From: Legionellales bacterium
Lineage (GTDB): Bacteria; Pseudomonadota; Gammaproteobacteria; Berkiellales; Berkiellaceae
Direction: 5' to 3'
Length of the DNA: 8,632 nt
Assembly: GCA_023266435.1 (NCBI GenBank)
Contig: JAHFQF010000097.1
Coordinates: 1 to 8,632, forward strand
Shown: piece by piece, positions 1 to 6,200 of the stretch
Layout of the letters: each line of letters opens with the position of its first letter
How positions within the stretch are numbered: position 1 is the first letter of the stretch
Notes under the pieces: model-generated
What the model saw: only the letters and a program-made list of their open reading frames with translations
What the model was told of the DNA's origin: nothing
Database searches by the model: none
Program-made: the position numbers and the translations under genes

Positions 1-20
1 TATAGCAGTCACTGATCAGC

Positions 21-38
21 AATCCCCAATCCCCAATC
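21..38. repeat. Short tandem repeat, 7-bp unit AATCCCC
   Basis: Two full copies of AATCCCC followed by a partial copy (AATC) are directly visible. No function is apparent. Slippage could make the copy number vary between strains. Confidence 0.6.
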
Positions 39-80
39 TTGACATCCTTTCTTGGATGAAAAAAATCAACGTGCTATGCT

Positions 81-244
81 TATACCCAAGATACTCCAAA
101 ATACATGTTTCTAGCTGCTCGAATTTAGCCATCTGCAGTCTTCCTCACCTCGCAATAGTTATCGACTATTACTTGGTTCGGAAAACTTCACCTGACTAAA
201 TTCGCTTTGCTATAAACTACGCATTTTGGAGTATCTTGGGTATA
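81..244. mobile_element. MITE-like palindromic element with 22-bp terminal inverted repeats
   Basis: The ends, 81-102 and 223-244, are perfect 22-bp inverted repeats whose outer part reads TATACCCAAGATACTCC. The interior is also symmetric: CGAATTTAG (120-128) pairs with CTAAATTCG (196-204), and AATAGT (154-159) pairs with ACTATT (165-170) around a 5-nt loop. By hand alignment about three quarters of each arm matches the other, so the whole element can fold into one long hairpin with its tip near 162. There is no room for a transposase. If the outermost TA on each side is counted as the target duplication, the element fits the TA-target habit of IS630/Tc1-mariner-derived MITEs. That family assignment is inference, because I see only one copy and no parent transposase. 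It could instead be a REP-like or attenuator-type repeat. Confidence 0.7.
187..216 (+). promoter_or_regulatory. Candidate promoter for terC inside the palindromic element
   Basis: A TTCACC box (187-192) lies 18 bp before TATAAA (211-216). The -10 box is preceded by TGC (208-210), giving an extended -10. Transcription would start near 223 and leave a leader of about 115 nt before the terC ATG. This is a consensus match only. An alternative -10 (TATGCT, 75-80, also after TGC) abuts the left end of the element but has a poor -35. Confidence 0.35.
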
Positions 245-321
245 TAGTCCGATGGGTTTCATTTGCACACTGATACCCTGCTGTGTAATTCTGTGCGGTT
301 GTTCAGTAGAAACGTGACTTT

Positions 322-329
322 GGGGAGAG
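322..329 (+). promoter_or_regulatory. terC ribosome binding site (decides the start)
   Basis: GGGGAGAG ends 8 nt before the ATG at 338. The upstream in-frame TTG at 263 has no comparable purine tract, so this site favours the ATG at 338. GTG codons at 329 and 332 are in frame but too close to the site. Confidence 0.6.
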
Positions 330-337
330 TGGTGCGC

Positions 338-1321
338 ATGGACGGTTTGATGACGCCAGTATTTTACATGACGGTTTTTGCGGGCAAGCCCTTGTGGGCT
401 TGGGCTGTTTTCTTCGTGCTGGTCCTGTCTCTGCTAGCACTCGATCTTGGGGTGCTTCAACGCCGCGACGAGGAAATCGGTGTGGCGAAAAGTTTGAAGA
501 TGAGCGCCTTCTACATTGCTATTGCGCTGTCGTTTGGTGTCTGGATCTGGGTGCAAATGGGCGCGCAGAGTGGCGCAGAATACATGACCGCCTTCCTCGT
601 CGAGAAAACGTTAGCACTCGACAATATCTTTGTCATATCCCTGGTTTTCACTTATTTTGGCGTGCCGCGACAATACCAGCATCGTGTGCTGTTCTGGGGT
701 ATCCTGGGTGTGATAGTGTTGCGCGGCATCATGATCGCGCTGGGTGCCACTTTGGTGCACAATTTCGAATGGATTTTGTACCTGTTCTCGCTCTTTTTGA
801 TCTACACGGGTGTCAAGATGCTACGTAGCGGCGAGGACGATGCGCCCGATATCTCACAAAACATCATGCTGAAAATTCTGCGCAAGCGTATGCGAATCAC
901 CGCTGATTTTTATGGGCATGATTTCACTGTTAAGCTTAAAGATCCGGAAAGTGGAAAAACACTACTCTGGTTCACTCCGCTATTCGTCGCACTTTTGATG
1001 GTTGAAACAGTCGATATCATCTTTGCCGTGGACAGCGTCCCCGCAGTCTTCGCTATCACTTCGGATCCTTATATTGTCTACACCAGCAACATCTTTGCTA
1101 TCCTGGGGCTGCGCGCGCTCTATTTTGCACTAGCCGCCGTGCTCCACCGTTTCGAATATCTCAAGCACGCTGTGTCACTCATTCTGATTTTTATCGGTTC
1201 AAAGCTTTTTGTGGCTTACCTGCTAGGACTGGAAAAATTCCCCGCTTCCGTTTCTCTGTCAGTGACATTAGCACTGCTAGCAGGTGGGGTGATTGCGTCG
1301 ATGATCAAGGTGCGCCGCTAG
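338..1321 (+). CDS. terC: TerC/Alx-family integral membrane metal-homeostasis protein
   Basis: This is a polytopic inner-membrane protein of the TerC family, closest by eye to the Alx branch. Alx in E. coli is about 320 residues and has been linked to manganese export and alkaline pH. From the ATG at 338 the protein has 327 residues. The family's acidic membrane motifs are present: E89 and D95-N96 in the run ending TLALDN, and E223, D226 and D232 in the run VETVDIIFAVDSVPAVFAI. Several hydrophobic segments are visible, with a polar cytoplasmic-type loop at about 165-210. The frame stays open upstream to a TTG at 263 (352 residues), but the ribosome binding site supports 338. Codon use is odd for this window: only 2 of 49 leucine codons are TTA, whereas the neighbours use TTA freely. 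That suggests a separate origin. The gene stands alone, converging on rph. The family is secure; the transported ion is not shown by the sequence. Confidence 0.9.
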   Translation: MDGLMTPVFYMTVFAGKPLWAWAVFFVLVLSLLALDLGVLQRRDEEIGVAKSLKMSAFYIAIALSFGVWIWVQMGAQSGAEYMTAFLVEKTLALDNIFVISLVFTYFGVPRQYQHRVLFWGILGVIVLRGIMIALGATLVHNFEWILYLFSLFLIYTGVKMLRSGEDDAPDISQNIMLKILRKRMRITADFYGHDFTVKLKDPESGKTLLWFTPLFVALLMVETVDIIFAVDSVPAVFAITSDPYIVYTSNIFAILGLRALYFALAAVLHRFEYLKHAVSLILIFIGSKLFVAYLLGLEKFPASVSLSVTLALLAGGVIASMIKVRR

Positions 1322-1382
1322 AGGCGCTCTTTGATTGCTCGCTATCCCCACCTAGCCAAAAAGCAAAGTGATGTAGGTCTAA

Positions 1383-2099
1383 TCACGCTTCTAAAGCGAT
1401 TTTTTGTTTTTCGATGATTTCAATGATGCCTTGTTTTGCAAGGGTCAGCATTTGATTCAGTTCATCTTGATTAAAAGGTTTACTTTCTGCTGTGCCTTGT
1501 ACTTCAATGAATTCATTGGCGTCTGTCATGATGACATTCATGTCTGTTTGGGCATGCATGTCTTCTGCGTAGTCTAAGTCTAACACGGCTTGTCCTTGGT
1601 ACATCCCGACGGAGACACCTGCCACAAAATGTTTAAAAGGGTCCTGACGGATCCAACGTTGGCGTTGCATAAAACGCAGCGCGTCTACTAATGCCACACA
1701 AGCGCCTGAAATACTTGCAGTGCGCGTACCGCCGTCAGCTTGTAATACATCACAATCAATAGCGATGGTATAGTCACCGAGTTGAGACAAATCTAAGCAA
1801 GCGCGTAATGCACGTCCGATCAGACGCTGTATTTCCATAGTGCGGCCTGCTTGGCGACCTGAGGAAGCTTCACGCATTGTTCTTTCAGCCGTGGCTCTGG
1901 GCAACATGCCGTACTCTGCAGTCAGCCAACCTTGGTTTTTTCCTTTCAGAAAGCGAGGCACACCAGGCGTGACACTGGCGTTGCAAAGCACACGCGTTTT
2001 GCCATAAGAAACCAAGACGGAGCCCTCTGGATAGTGAATGAAGTTACGTTCGAAAGAAATAGGGCGTAATTGCGAGTGTTCTCTTTGACTTGGTCGCAT
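1383..2099 (-). CDS. rph: Ribonuclease PH
   Basis: RNase PH is a phosphorolytic 3'-5' exoribonuclease. It trims the last nucleotides of tRNA precursors, using phosphate and releasing nucleoside diphosphates, and works as a ring-shaped hexamer. The 238-residue protein has the family's usual length and begins with the typical MRPSQREHSQLRPI. The two arginines known to bind phosphate in the family are present as R86 and R126, the latter inside GGTRTA (123-128). The conserved stretch around GWLTAEYGMLPRAT (57-70) is also intact, so the enzyme should be active. The ATG at 2099 is preceded by AAGGAGGT (2105-2112 on the reverse strand) at 5-nt spacing. In E. coli rph lies upstream of pyrE; whatever follows here is terC on the opposite strand, so rph is single. 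It is divergent from yicC, a common arrangement in gammaproteobacteria. Confidence 0.97.
   Translation of the reverse strand: MRPSQREHSQLRPISFERNFIHYPEGSVLVSYGKTRVLCNASVTPGVPRFLKGKNQGWLTAEYGMLPRATAERTMREASSGRQAGRTMEIQRLIGRALRACLDLSQLGDYTIAIDCDVLQADGGTRTASISGACVALVDALRFMQRQRWIRQDPFKHFVAGVSVGMYQGQAVLDLDYAEDMHAQTDMNVIMTDANEFIEVQGTAESKPFNQDELNQMLTLAKQGIIEIIEKQKIALEA
1386..1411 (+). terminator. Rho-independent terminator for terC, within the rph 3' end
   Basis: A 5-bp stem CGCTT (1386-1390) / AAGCG (1394-1398) with a CTA loop is followed by ATTTTTTGTTTTT (1399-1411). The stem is short but the U tract is strong. It overlaps the last codons of the convergent rph gene. A weaker GCGCC/GGCGC hairpin with little T tract sits on the terC stop codon (1312-1327). 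Confidence 0.5.
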
Positions 2100-2128
2100 G
2101 GCTAACCTCCTTATAAATTAGGTCAGCC

Positions 2129-2157
2129 AGTATATCGGGCTTCTCATAGCTTGACCA
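2129..2157 (-). promoter_or_regulatory. Candidate rph promoter
   Basis: Read on the reverse strand, TGGTCA (2152-2157) and TATACT (2129-2134) are separated by 17 bp. Transcription would start near 2122 and leave a leader of about 20 nt carrying the rph ribosome binding site. The match is by consensus only. Confidence 0.45.
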
Positions 2158-2167
2158 GTCGGCTCTG

Positions 2168-2176
2168 TGCTAGAAT
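2168..2176 (+). promoter_or_regulatory. Candidate extended -10 promoter for yicC
   Basis: TGC (2168-2170) directly precedes TAGAAT (2171-2176), giving an extended -10 that can work with a weak -35. A TTGACC lies at 2151-2156, but only 14 bp away, shorter than normal. The predicted start near 2183 leaves about 20 nt before the yicC ATG at 2202. This argues against the in-frame TTG at 2151 being the translation start. Confidence 0.5.
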
Positions 2177-2201
2177 GATCGTTTTTGTTGGGGATTCTAT
2201 C

Positions 2202-3068
2202 ATGGCCTTAGCCAGTATGACGGGATACGGTCGGGCTGCTTATACGTTGCCTTTTGCAGAAGCAGTATGGGAAATTCGCACGTTAAACCATCGTCATTTA
2301 GACATACACATTCGGCTCCCTGATAACGCGCGCTTTCTTGAAATGCCTATACGTCAGCTCTGCCGTCAGAAACTCCACCGTGGAAAGGTGGATGTCTTTC
2401 TTAGTATTAAGCAGCAAGCACTGGATGTGTCTCATCAGATCAATTGGTCCGTTTTAGACGGCTTGATGAACACCTATCAACAAATCAATACTCGTTATGA
2501 GCTGCAGGGTACGCCAGATCCGCTTGCGCTCTTGCAATGGCGAGGGATTATCGGCTCTTCTGAAGACAGCTTAGAGTCCTATCAAGCACCGCTGTTAGAG
2601 GGGTTTGAGCAAGCTTTAACACATCTCACCACGGTACGCCTGACTGAAGGTCGTCATCTGCAGCAAGATTTACACGAAAAATTAGCAGCCATTCAGGGTA
2701 TCGTGGAGAAAGTACAGTCGTTATTGCTTTCCATGTTACCCATGTTACGTGATAAAATGCAGGGCATGCTTAAGGATTTGATTGTTCAATGTGAGCCGGC
2801 GCGATTAGAGCAAGAGTTGGCTTTGTTAGCCATGCGCTATGACGTATCAGAAGAAATCACTCGATTGCAGGGGCATCTCAAGGCGATGCAGGCACTGTTA
2901 GCATCAAAAGACGCTATTGGCAGACAATTAGAGTTTTTATTACAAGAAATGCATCGCGAAGCAAATACTTTAGGCAATAAAGGCTATCATCAAAGTATTA
3001 CTCAACAAGCGATGACGCTAAAAGTTATTATTGAACAAATGCGTGAGCAAAGCTGCAATCTGGAGTGA
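2202..3068 (+). CDS. yicC: YicC-family endoribonuclease
   Basis: YicC is a cytoplasmic protein of a very widespread bacterial family, now regarded as an endoribonuclease and connected in E. coli with decay of the small RNA RyhB. From the ATG at 2202 the protein has 288 residues, matching E. coli YicC (287). The N-terminal domain opens with MALASMTGYGRA and continues with EIRTLNHRHLDI (about 25-36). The C-terminal domain (DUF1732 type) carries the EEITRLQGHL and GRQLEFLLQEMHREANTLGNKG stretches, and the protein ends in the family-typical QMREQ..N.E. A longer frame begins at a TTG at 2151, but that lies in the promoter. The GGGGA at 2190-2194 supports 2202. It is the first gene of the forward cluster and ends 2 bp before gmk, so the two are probably co-transcribed. 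Confidence 0.93.
   Translation: MALASMTGYGRAAYTLPFAEAVWEIRTLNHRHLDIHIRLPDNARFLEMPIRQLCRQKLHRGKVDVFLSIKQQALDVSHQINWSVLDGLMNTYQQINTRYELQGTPDPLALLQWRGIIGSSEDSLESYQAPLLEGFEQALTHLTTVRLTEGRHLQQDLHEKLAAIQGIVEKVQSLLLSMLPMLRDKMQGMLKDLIVQCEPARLEQELALLAMRYDVSEEITRLQGHLKAMQALLASKDAIGRQLEFLLQEMHREANTLGNKGYHQSITQQAMTLKVIIEQMREQSCNLE
3061..3065 (+). promoter_or_regulatory. gmk ribosome binding site (decides the start)
   Basis: TGGAG ends 5 nt before the ATG at 3071 and lies inside the last codons of yicC. The in-frame GTG at 3065, which overlaps the yicC stop codon, would fall within this site, so the ATG is preferred. Confidence 0.5.
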
Positions 3069-3070
3069 CC

Positions 3071-3685
3071 ATGGCTGTTGTTAAAGGAACGTTATTTATC
3101 ATTTCTGCACCCTCTGGTGCGGGGAAAACTAGCTTAGTCCGAGCTCTTGCCCAGAGCGATCCGTTGGTGTGTGTTTCTATTTCGCATACCACTCGACCAG
3201 CCAGGCCCGCGGAAGTCCAAGGAAAAAACTACCATTTTGTCGATACCCCCACGTTTGAACAATTGTTGGCTGAAGGTTTGTTTTTGGAGCATGCTCAAGT
3301 TTTTGGACATTATTATGGGACGTCTAAAGATAAAGTAGAGCAGCATCTCGCACAAGGGCTGGATGTGATCTTGGAGATTGATTGGCAAGGAGCACAACAG
3401 GTCCGTAAGCTCATGCCAGTACAGAGCATTTTTATTCTGCCGCCCTCCAAGCAGGCGCTGGTAGACAGACTCACGTACCGTGCGCAAGATAAGCCTGAAG
3501 TGATTGCGCAGCGTATGGCCTTAGCAAGTGAAGAAACCTCGCACTACTGTGAGTTTGATTACTTGATTATAAATGATGATTTTGATCAAGCAGTGATTGA
3601 TTTAAAGGCGATATTATTGGCAAATCGACGCCAACAGGCTAAGCAAGCGGTTGTTTATCGTGATTTAATTGAAAGCTTGCTCTAA
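3071..3685 (+). CDS. gmk: Guanylate kinase
   Basis: Guanylate kinase transfers a phosphate from ATP to GMP to give GDP, an essential cytoplasmic step in GTP supply and therefore upstream of (p)ppGpp synthesis. The protein has 204 residues (E. coli 207). The P-loop SAPSGAGKT spans 12-20. The GMP-binding region follows as SISHTTRPARPAEVQGKNYHF (36-56), with S38, R42, R45 and Y54 in the expected places. YGTSKDKV and LEIDWQGAQQVR, both typical of the family, come next, and the C-terminal lid region contains the Arg-rich RLTYRAQDKPEVIAQRM. No key residue appears lost. It sits 2 bp after yicC. A GTG start at 3065 would add two residues and overlap the yicC stop. Confidence 0.97.
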   Translation: MAVVKGTLFIISAPSGAGKTSLVRALAQSDPLVCVSISHTTRPARPAEVQGKNYHFVDTPTFEQLLAEGLFLEHAQVFGHYYGTSKDKVEQHLAQGLDVILEIDWQGAQQVRKLMPVQSIFILPPSKQALVDRLTYRAQDKPEVIAQRMALASEETSHYCEFDYLIINDDFDQAVIDLKAILLANRRQQAKQAVVYRDLIESLL

Positions 3686-3690
3686 TATAC

Positions 3691-3720
3691 TGGACACTTT
3701 TTTGGATATCTTGCTAAAAT
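3691..3720 (+). promoter_or_regulatory. Candidate internal promoter for rpoZ-spoT
   Basis: TGGACA (3691-3696) and TAAAAT (3715-3720) are separated by 18 bp, and TGC (3712-3714) gives an extended -10. The predicted start near 3727 lies about 30 nt before the rpoZ ATG. This 70-bp gap is the widest in the forward cluster, so a separate promoter for rpoZ and spoT is plausible. The match is by consensus only. Confidence 0.5.
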
Positions 3721-3755
3721 TACAAGCAAATTAATTTTTGATAAAGGAGGCCGAA

Positions 3756-4034
3756 ATGGCTCGTATAACAGTAGAAGATTGTTTAGACAAAATAAGTAAT
3801 CGTTTTGAATTAGTTATCGCCGCATCTAAGAGAGCTCGCCAACTTGCTACGGGCGCAGCCGATCCACTAGTACCCTGGGAAAATGATAAAGTGGGTGTAG
3901 TTGCTTTGCGTGAAATCGCAGCAGGCCTAGTTGGTATCGACGGGGAACCAGTGAAGAAAGCAGATGCTACCAAAGATGATTTAAATGTCATTCCGTTGGC
4001 CTCTAAAACTGCCAATGACGACGAAGTCAATTAA
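3756..4034 (+). CDS. rpoZ: RNA polymerase omega subunit
   Basis: Omega is the small subunit that wraps the beta' C-terminal region, helps RNA polymerase assembly and forms part of one ppGpp binding site. The protein has 92 residues (E. coli 91). It begins MARITVEDCLDKISNRFELVIAASKRARQL, with the omega signature continuing as DPLVPWENDKVGVVALREIAAGL. The N-terminal MAR motif, important for ppGpp binding at the omega/beta' interface in E. coli, is retained. The acidic C-terminal tail has diverged, as is usual. The ATG at 3756 follows a strong AAAGGAGG (3743-3750) at 5-nt spacing; an earlier in-frame TTG at 3738 would place the ribosome binding site inside the gene. It lies between gmk and spoT, the usual setting. 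Confidence 0.97.
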   Translation: MARITVEDCLDKISNRFELVIAASKRARQLATGAADPLVPWENDKVGVVALREIAAGLVGIDGEPVKKADATKDDLNVIPLASKTANDDEVN

Positions 4035-4067
4035 AAGCTTTATATAGACCGCAAGGATGATCAATCC

Positions 4068-6188
4068 ATGTTTGAGTTTGCTGATTTGCGAGATCAACTG
4101 GCGCATTATTTAACGCCAGCTCAGGTTGAGCAAATTTCGCAAGCCTATCTGCTGGCTGAGCAAGCGCATTCTGGTCAAAAACGACATTCTGGCGAGCCCT
4201 ATATCTCCCATCCTCTTGAGGTTGCGCGTATTTTAGCCAATATGCGCATGGATCATGAAAGCATTATCGCTGCCATTTTACACGATGTACTAGAAGACAC
4301 TTCCGTTGATAAATCAACCATCGAAAAAGCGTTTGGTGAAAAAGTTGCTGAATTAGTAGATGGCGTCAGCAAGCTTACGCAAATTGAATTTGCCAGCAAA
4401 GAACAGGCGCAAGCCGAAAACTTTCGCAAAATGATGCTTGCCATGGCAAAAGACATCCGCGTCATTTTTATTAAACTGGCGGATAGACTGCATAATATGC
4501 GCACGATTTCTGCCATGTCTAGACGTAAGCAAAAACAAAAAGCCTTAGAAACCCTAGAAATTTATGCGCCTATTGCCGCACGTTTGGGGATGAATAATCT
4601 TCGTATCGAGTATGAGGATTTGGGTTTTCAAGCATTGTATCCGATGCGTTATCGCATCCTAAAAGAATCCGTGCGTAAAGCACGCGGTAACCGCAGCGAA
4701 ATCATCAAAACAGTCGAAAATGCTTTACAAGCTAATCTCGAAAAATCAGGCATGACTTACCAAGCGCTGTGGGGTAGAGAAAAACACCTCTATAGTATTT
4801 ATAAAAAAATGCGCCAAAAAGGCCACGCTTTCCATGAAATCATGGACGTGTATGCCGTCCGATTGATAGTTGATAGCCGAGACAGCTGCTATCGTGCGCT
4901 GGGTGTGGTGCATCGAGTGTATAAGCCAGTCTTAGGTCGATTTAAAGATTATATTGCTGTCCCTAAAAACAATGGCTATCAATCTCTACATACCAGCTTG
5001 TTAGGCCCTTATGGTGTACCCATTGAGATTCAAATTCGCACAGAAGCCATGGATCGCATGGCGGAAAATGGCATTGCAGCGCATTGGCGTTATAAATCCA
5101 ACCATAGCTCCGCAGAAGAAAGTAATCTCATTGCGCATCAAGCACAAACTTGGATGAAAAATTTATTAGAAATTCAAGAAAGCACAGTAGACTCTTTAGA
5201 GTTCGTAGAAAATGTCAAAGTGGATTTATTTCCCGATGAAGTCTATGTCTTTACGCCCAAAGGGACTATTTTGGCATTGCCTTCCGGTTCAACACCGGTG
5301 GATTTTGCCTATGCAGTACATACGCAGTTAGGTAATACTTGTGTTGCGTGTAAGATAGACCGACGATTGGCGCCGTTGAGTAGTCGGTTAGTTTCCGGGC
5401 AAACCATCGAAATCATTACCACACCCGGGGCACACCCAAATCCTGCGTGGTTAAGTTTTGTCGTCAGTGGTAAATCTCGCTCTAATATTCGTCAGTGGCT
5501 AAAGAGCAGACAAAAAAGCGAATCTCAAGCATTGGGACAAAGGTTATTGGAAAAAGCACTGAATGCTTATCAGCTTACTTGGGCGCAGATTAATGAAGTG
5601 ATGCTTCAGAAATGTTTACAAGAATCTAAAATACCGGATGCGTCTACCTTATTTGAAGAAGTTGGCTTGGGCAAACGTTTGGCAGCTTTGGTTGCAAAAC
5701 AATTGGTCATGACAGATGCCCCACATGATCTGGTCACACGCGAAGATCAGCCTTTAACTATTAAAGGCACGGAAGGGATGGTCATCACTTATGCAACGTG
5801 CTGTTATCCATTGCCAGGAGATCCCATTATTGGATTATCCAGCAAAGGCAAAGGGATTGTGATTCACCAAGAGCATTGCGCTAAAGTGAAAGACGTGCAT
5901 TTGATCGACAAAGTCATTCATGTGAAATGGGAAGACGATCTGAACCGAGAGTTTGCAGTAGAAATACAGCTTGATGTTGAAAATACACCCGGAGTCCTTG
6001 CCAAGATTGCTAAGGTCATTGCCGAATCTAACTCTAATATTTCTAATCTGTCTATGGAAGAAAAAGATGGTGTGTTCATTTCTATGTATTTTGTGATTAC
6101 CGTTCGTAATCGTGCACACTTAGCCAGAGTGATTCGTCGCTTAAAATCCTTAGACGCGATTAATCACATCACGCGCAATAAATCGTAA
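4068..6188 (+). CDS. spoT: Bifunctional (p)ppGpp synthetase/hydrolase SpoT
   Basis: SpoT sets the level of the alarmone (p)ppGpp by hydrolysing it to GDP or GTP plus pyrophosphate and, more weakly, by making it. The protein has 706 residues (E. coli 702). The HD hydrolase domain comes first, with H48, H72-D73, E76-D77, and D139 and N143 in LADRLHN, all in the expected places, so hydrolase should be active. The synthetase domain follows with GREKHLYSIYKK (236-247), D260, the RFKD signature (291-294) typical of bifunctional enzymes rather than RelA, and E320 in IEIQIRT. A TGS domain starts at about 387 (DLFPDEVYVFTPKG). A conserved-cysteine region has C578, C579 and C604, and an ACT domain occupies roughly the last 75 residues. 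The start at 4068 has an AAGGA at 10-nt spacing, slightly long. It sits 33 bp after rpoZ and 12 bp before the methyltransferase gene. RelA is excluded by the intact HD residues. Confidence 0.97.
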   Translation: MFEFADLRDQLAHYLTPAQVEQISQAYLLAEQAHSGQKRHSGEPYISHPLEVARILANMRMDHESIIAAILHDVLEDTSVDKSTIEKAFGEKVAELVDGVSKLTQIEFASKEQAQAENFRKMMLAMAKDIRVIFIKLADRLHNMRTISAMSRRKQKQKALETLEIYAPIAARLGMNNLRIEYEDLGFQALYPMRYRILKESVRKARGNRSEIIKTVENALQANLEKSGMTYQALWGREKHLYSIYKKMRQKGHAFHEIMDVYAVRLIVDSRDSCYRALGVVHRVYKPVLGRFKDYIAVPKNNGYQSLHTSLLGPYGVPIEIQIRTEAMDRMAENGIAAHWRYKSNHSSAEESNLIAHQAQTWMKNLLEIQESTVDSLEFVENVKVDLFPDEVYVFTPKGTILALPSGSTPVDFAYAVHTQLGNTCVACKIDRRLAPLSSRLVSGQTIEIITTPGAHPNPAWLSFVVSGKSRSNIRQWLKSRQKSESQALGQRLLEKALNAYQLTWAQINEVMLQKCLQESKIPDASTLFEEVGLGKRLAALVAKQLVMTDAPHDLVTREDQPLTIKGTEGMVITYATCCYPLPGDPIIGLSSKGKGIVIHQEHCAKVKDVHLIDKVIHVKWEDDLNREFAVEIQLDVENTPGVLAKIAKVIAESNSNISNLSMEEKDGVFISMYFVITVRNRAHLARVIRRLKSLDAINHITRNKS

Positions 6189-6200
6189 TGAGGGGAAAAC

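Larger units (their letters stand above)
1..337. other. Non-coding region upstream of terC
   Basis: No convincing gene is visible in this stretch. It holds a short tandem repeat (unit AATCCCC, about 2.6 copies, 21-38), a small hairpin CATCC/GGATG (44-58), the 164-bp palindromic element (81-244), and the terC leader with its ribosome binding site. An open frame runs upstream of terC to a TTG at 263, but that start has no Shine-Dalgarno sequence and I treat its first 25 codons as untranslated leader. Confidence 0.6.

Noticed and set aside
39..67. TTGACA at 39-44 as a promoter -35
   Set aside because: No -10-like hexamer lies 16-18 bp downstream; the region is mostly A. The nearest TATGCT is 30 bp away.
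245..337. yybP-ykoY (manganese) riboswitch ahead of terC, as before E. coli alx
   Set aside because: The 93 nt between the element and the ATG contain GGGGAG (322-327), but it is the ribosome binding site and I cannot build the conserved paired arms around it. A covariance-model search would settle it.
263..337. N-terminal extension of terC from the TTG at 263
   Set aside because: There is no Shine-Dalgarno sequence before 263, the added 25 residues do not resemble the family N terminus, and 338 has a good ribosome binding site.
394..828. Overlapping open frame inside terC
   Set aside because: It is out of frame with a clear membrane protein gene, is rich in Arg, Cys and His as shadow frames often are, and has no recognisable domain.
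1312..1332. GCGCC/GGCGC hairpin at the terC stop as the main terminator
   Set aside because: The stem is reasonable but is followed by only TCTTTG; the stem-loop at 1386-1411 has a far better T tract.
3134..3487. Reverse-strand open frame opposite gmk
   Set aside because: It lies wholly antisense to conserved guanylate kinase, has no ribosome binding site that I can see and shows no family features.
3711..3740. TTGCT/AGCAA hairpin followed by ATTAATTTTT as a gmk terminator
   Set aside because: The stem is only 5 bp, AT-rich, with a 9-nt loop, and the T tract is interrupted. The same bases fit an rpoZ promoter better.
3731..4030. Reverse-strand open frame opposite rpoZ
   Set aside because: It mirrors rpoZ almost end to end, is Ser/Ala-rich as expected from the complement, and has no independent support. 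The short frames opposite spoT (4253-4516, 4353-4538, 5835-6119) were dropped for the same reason.
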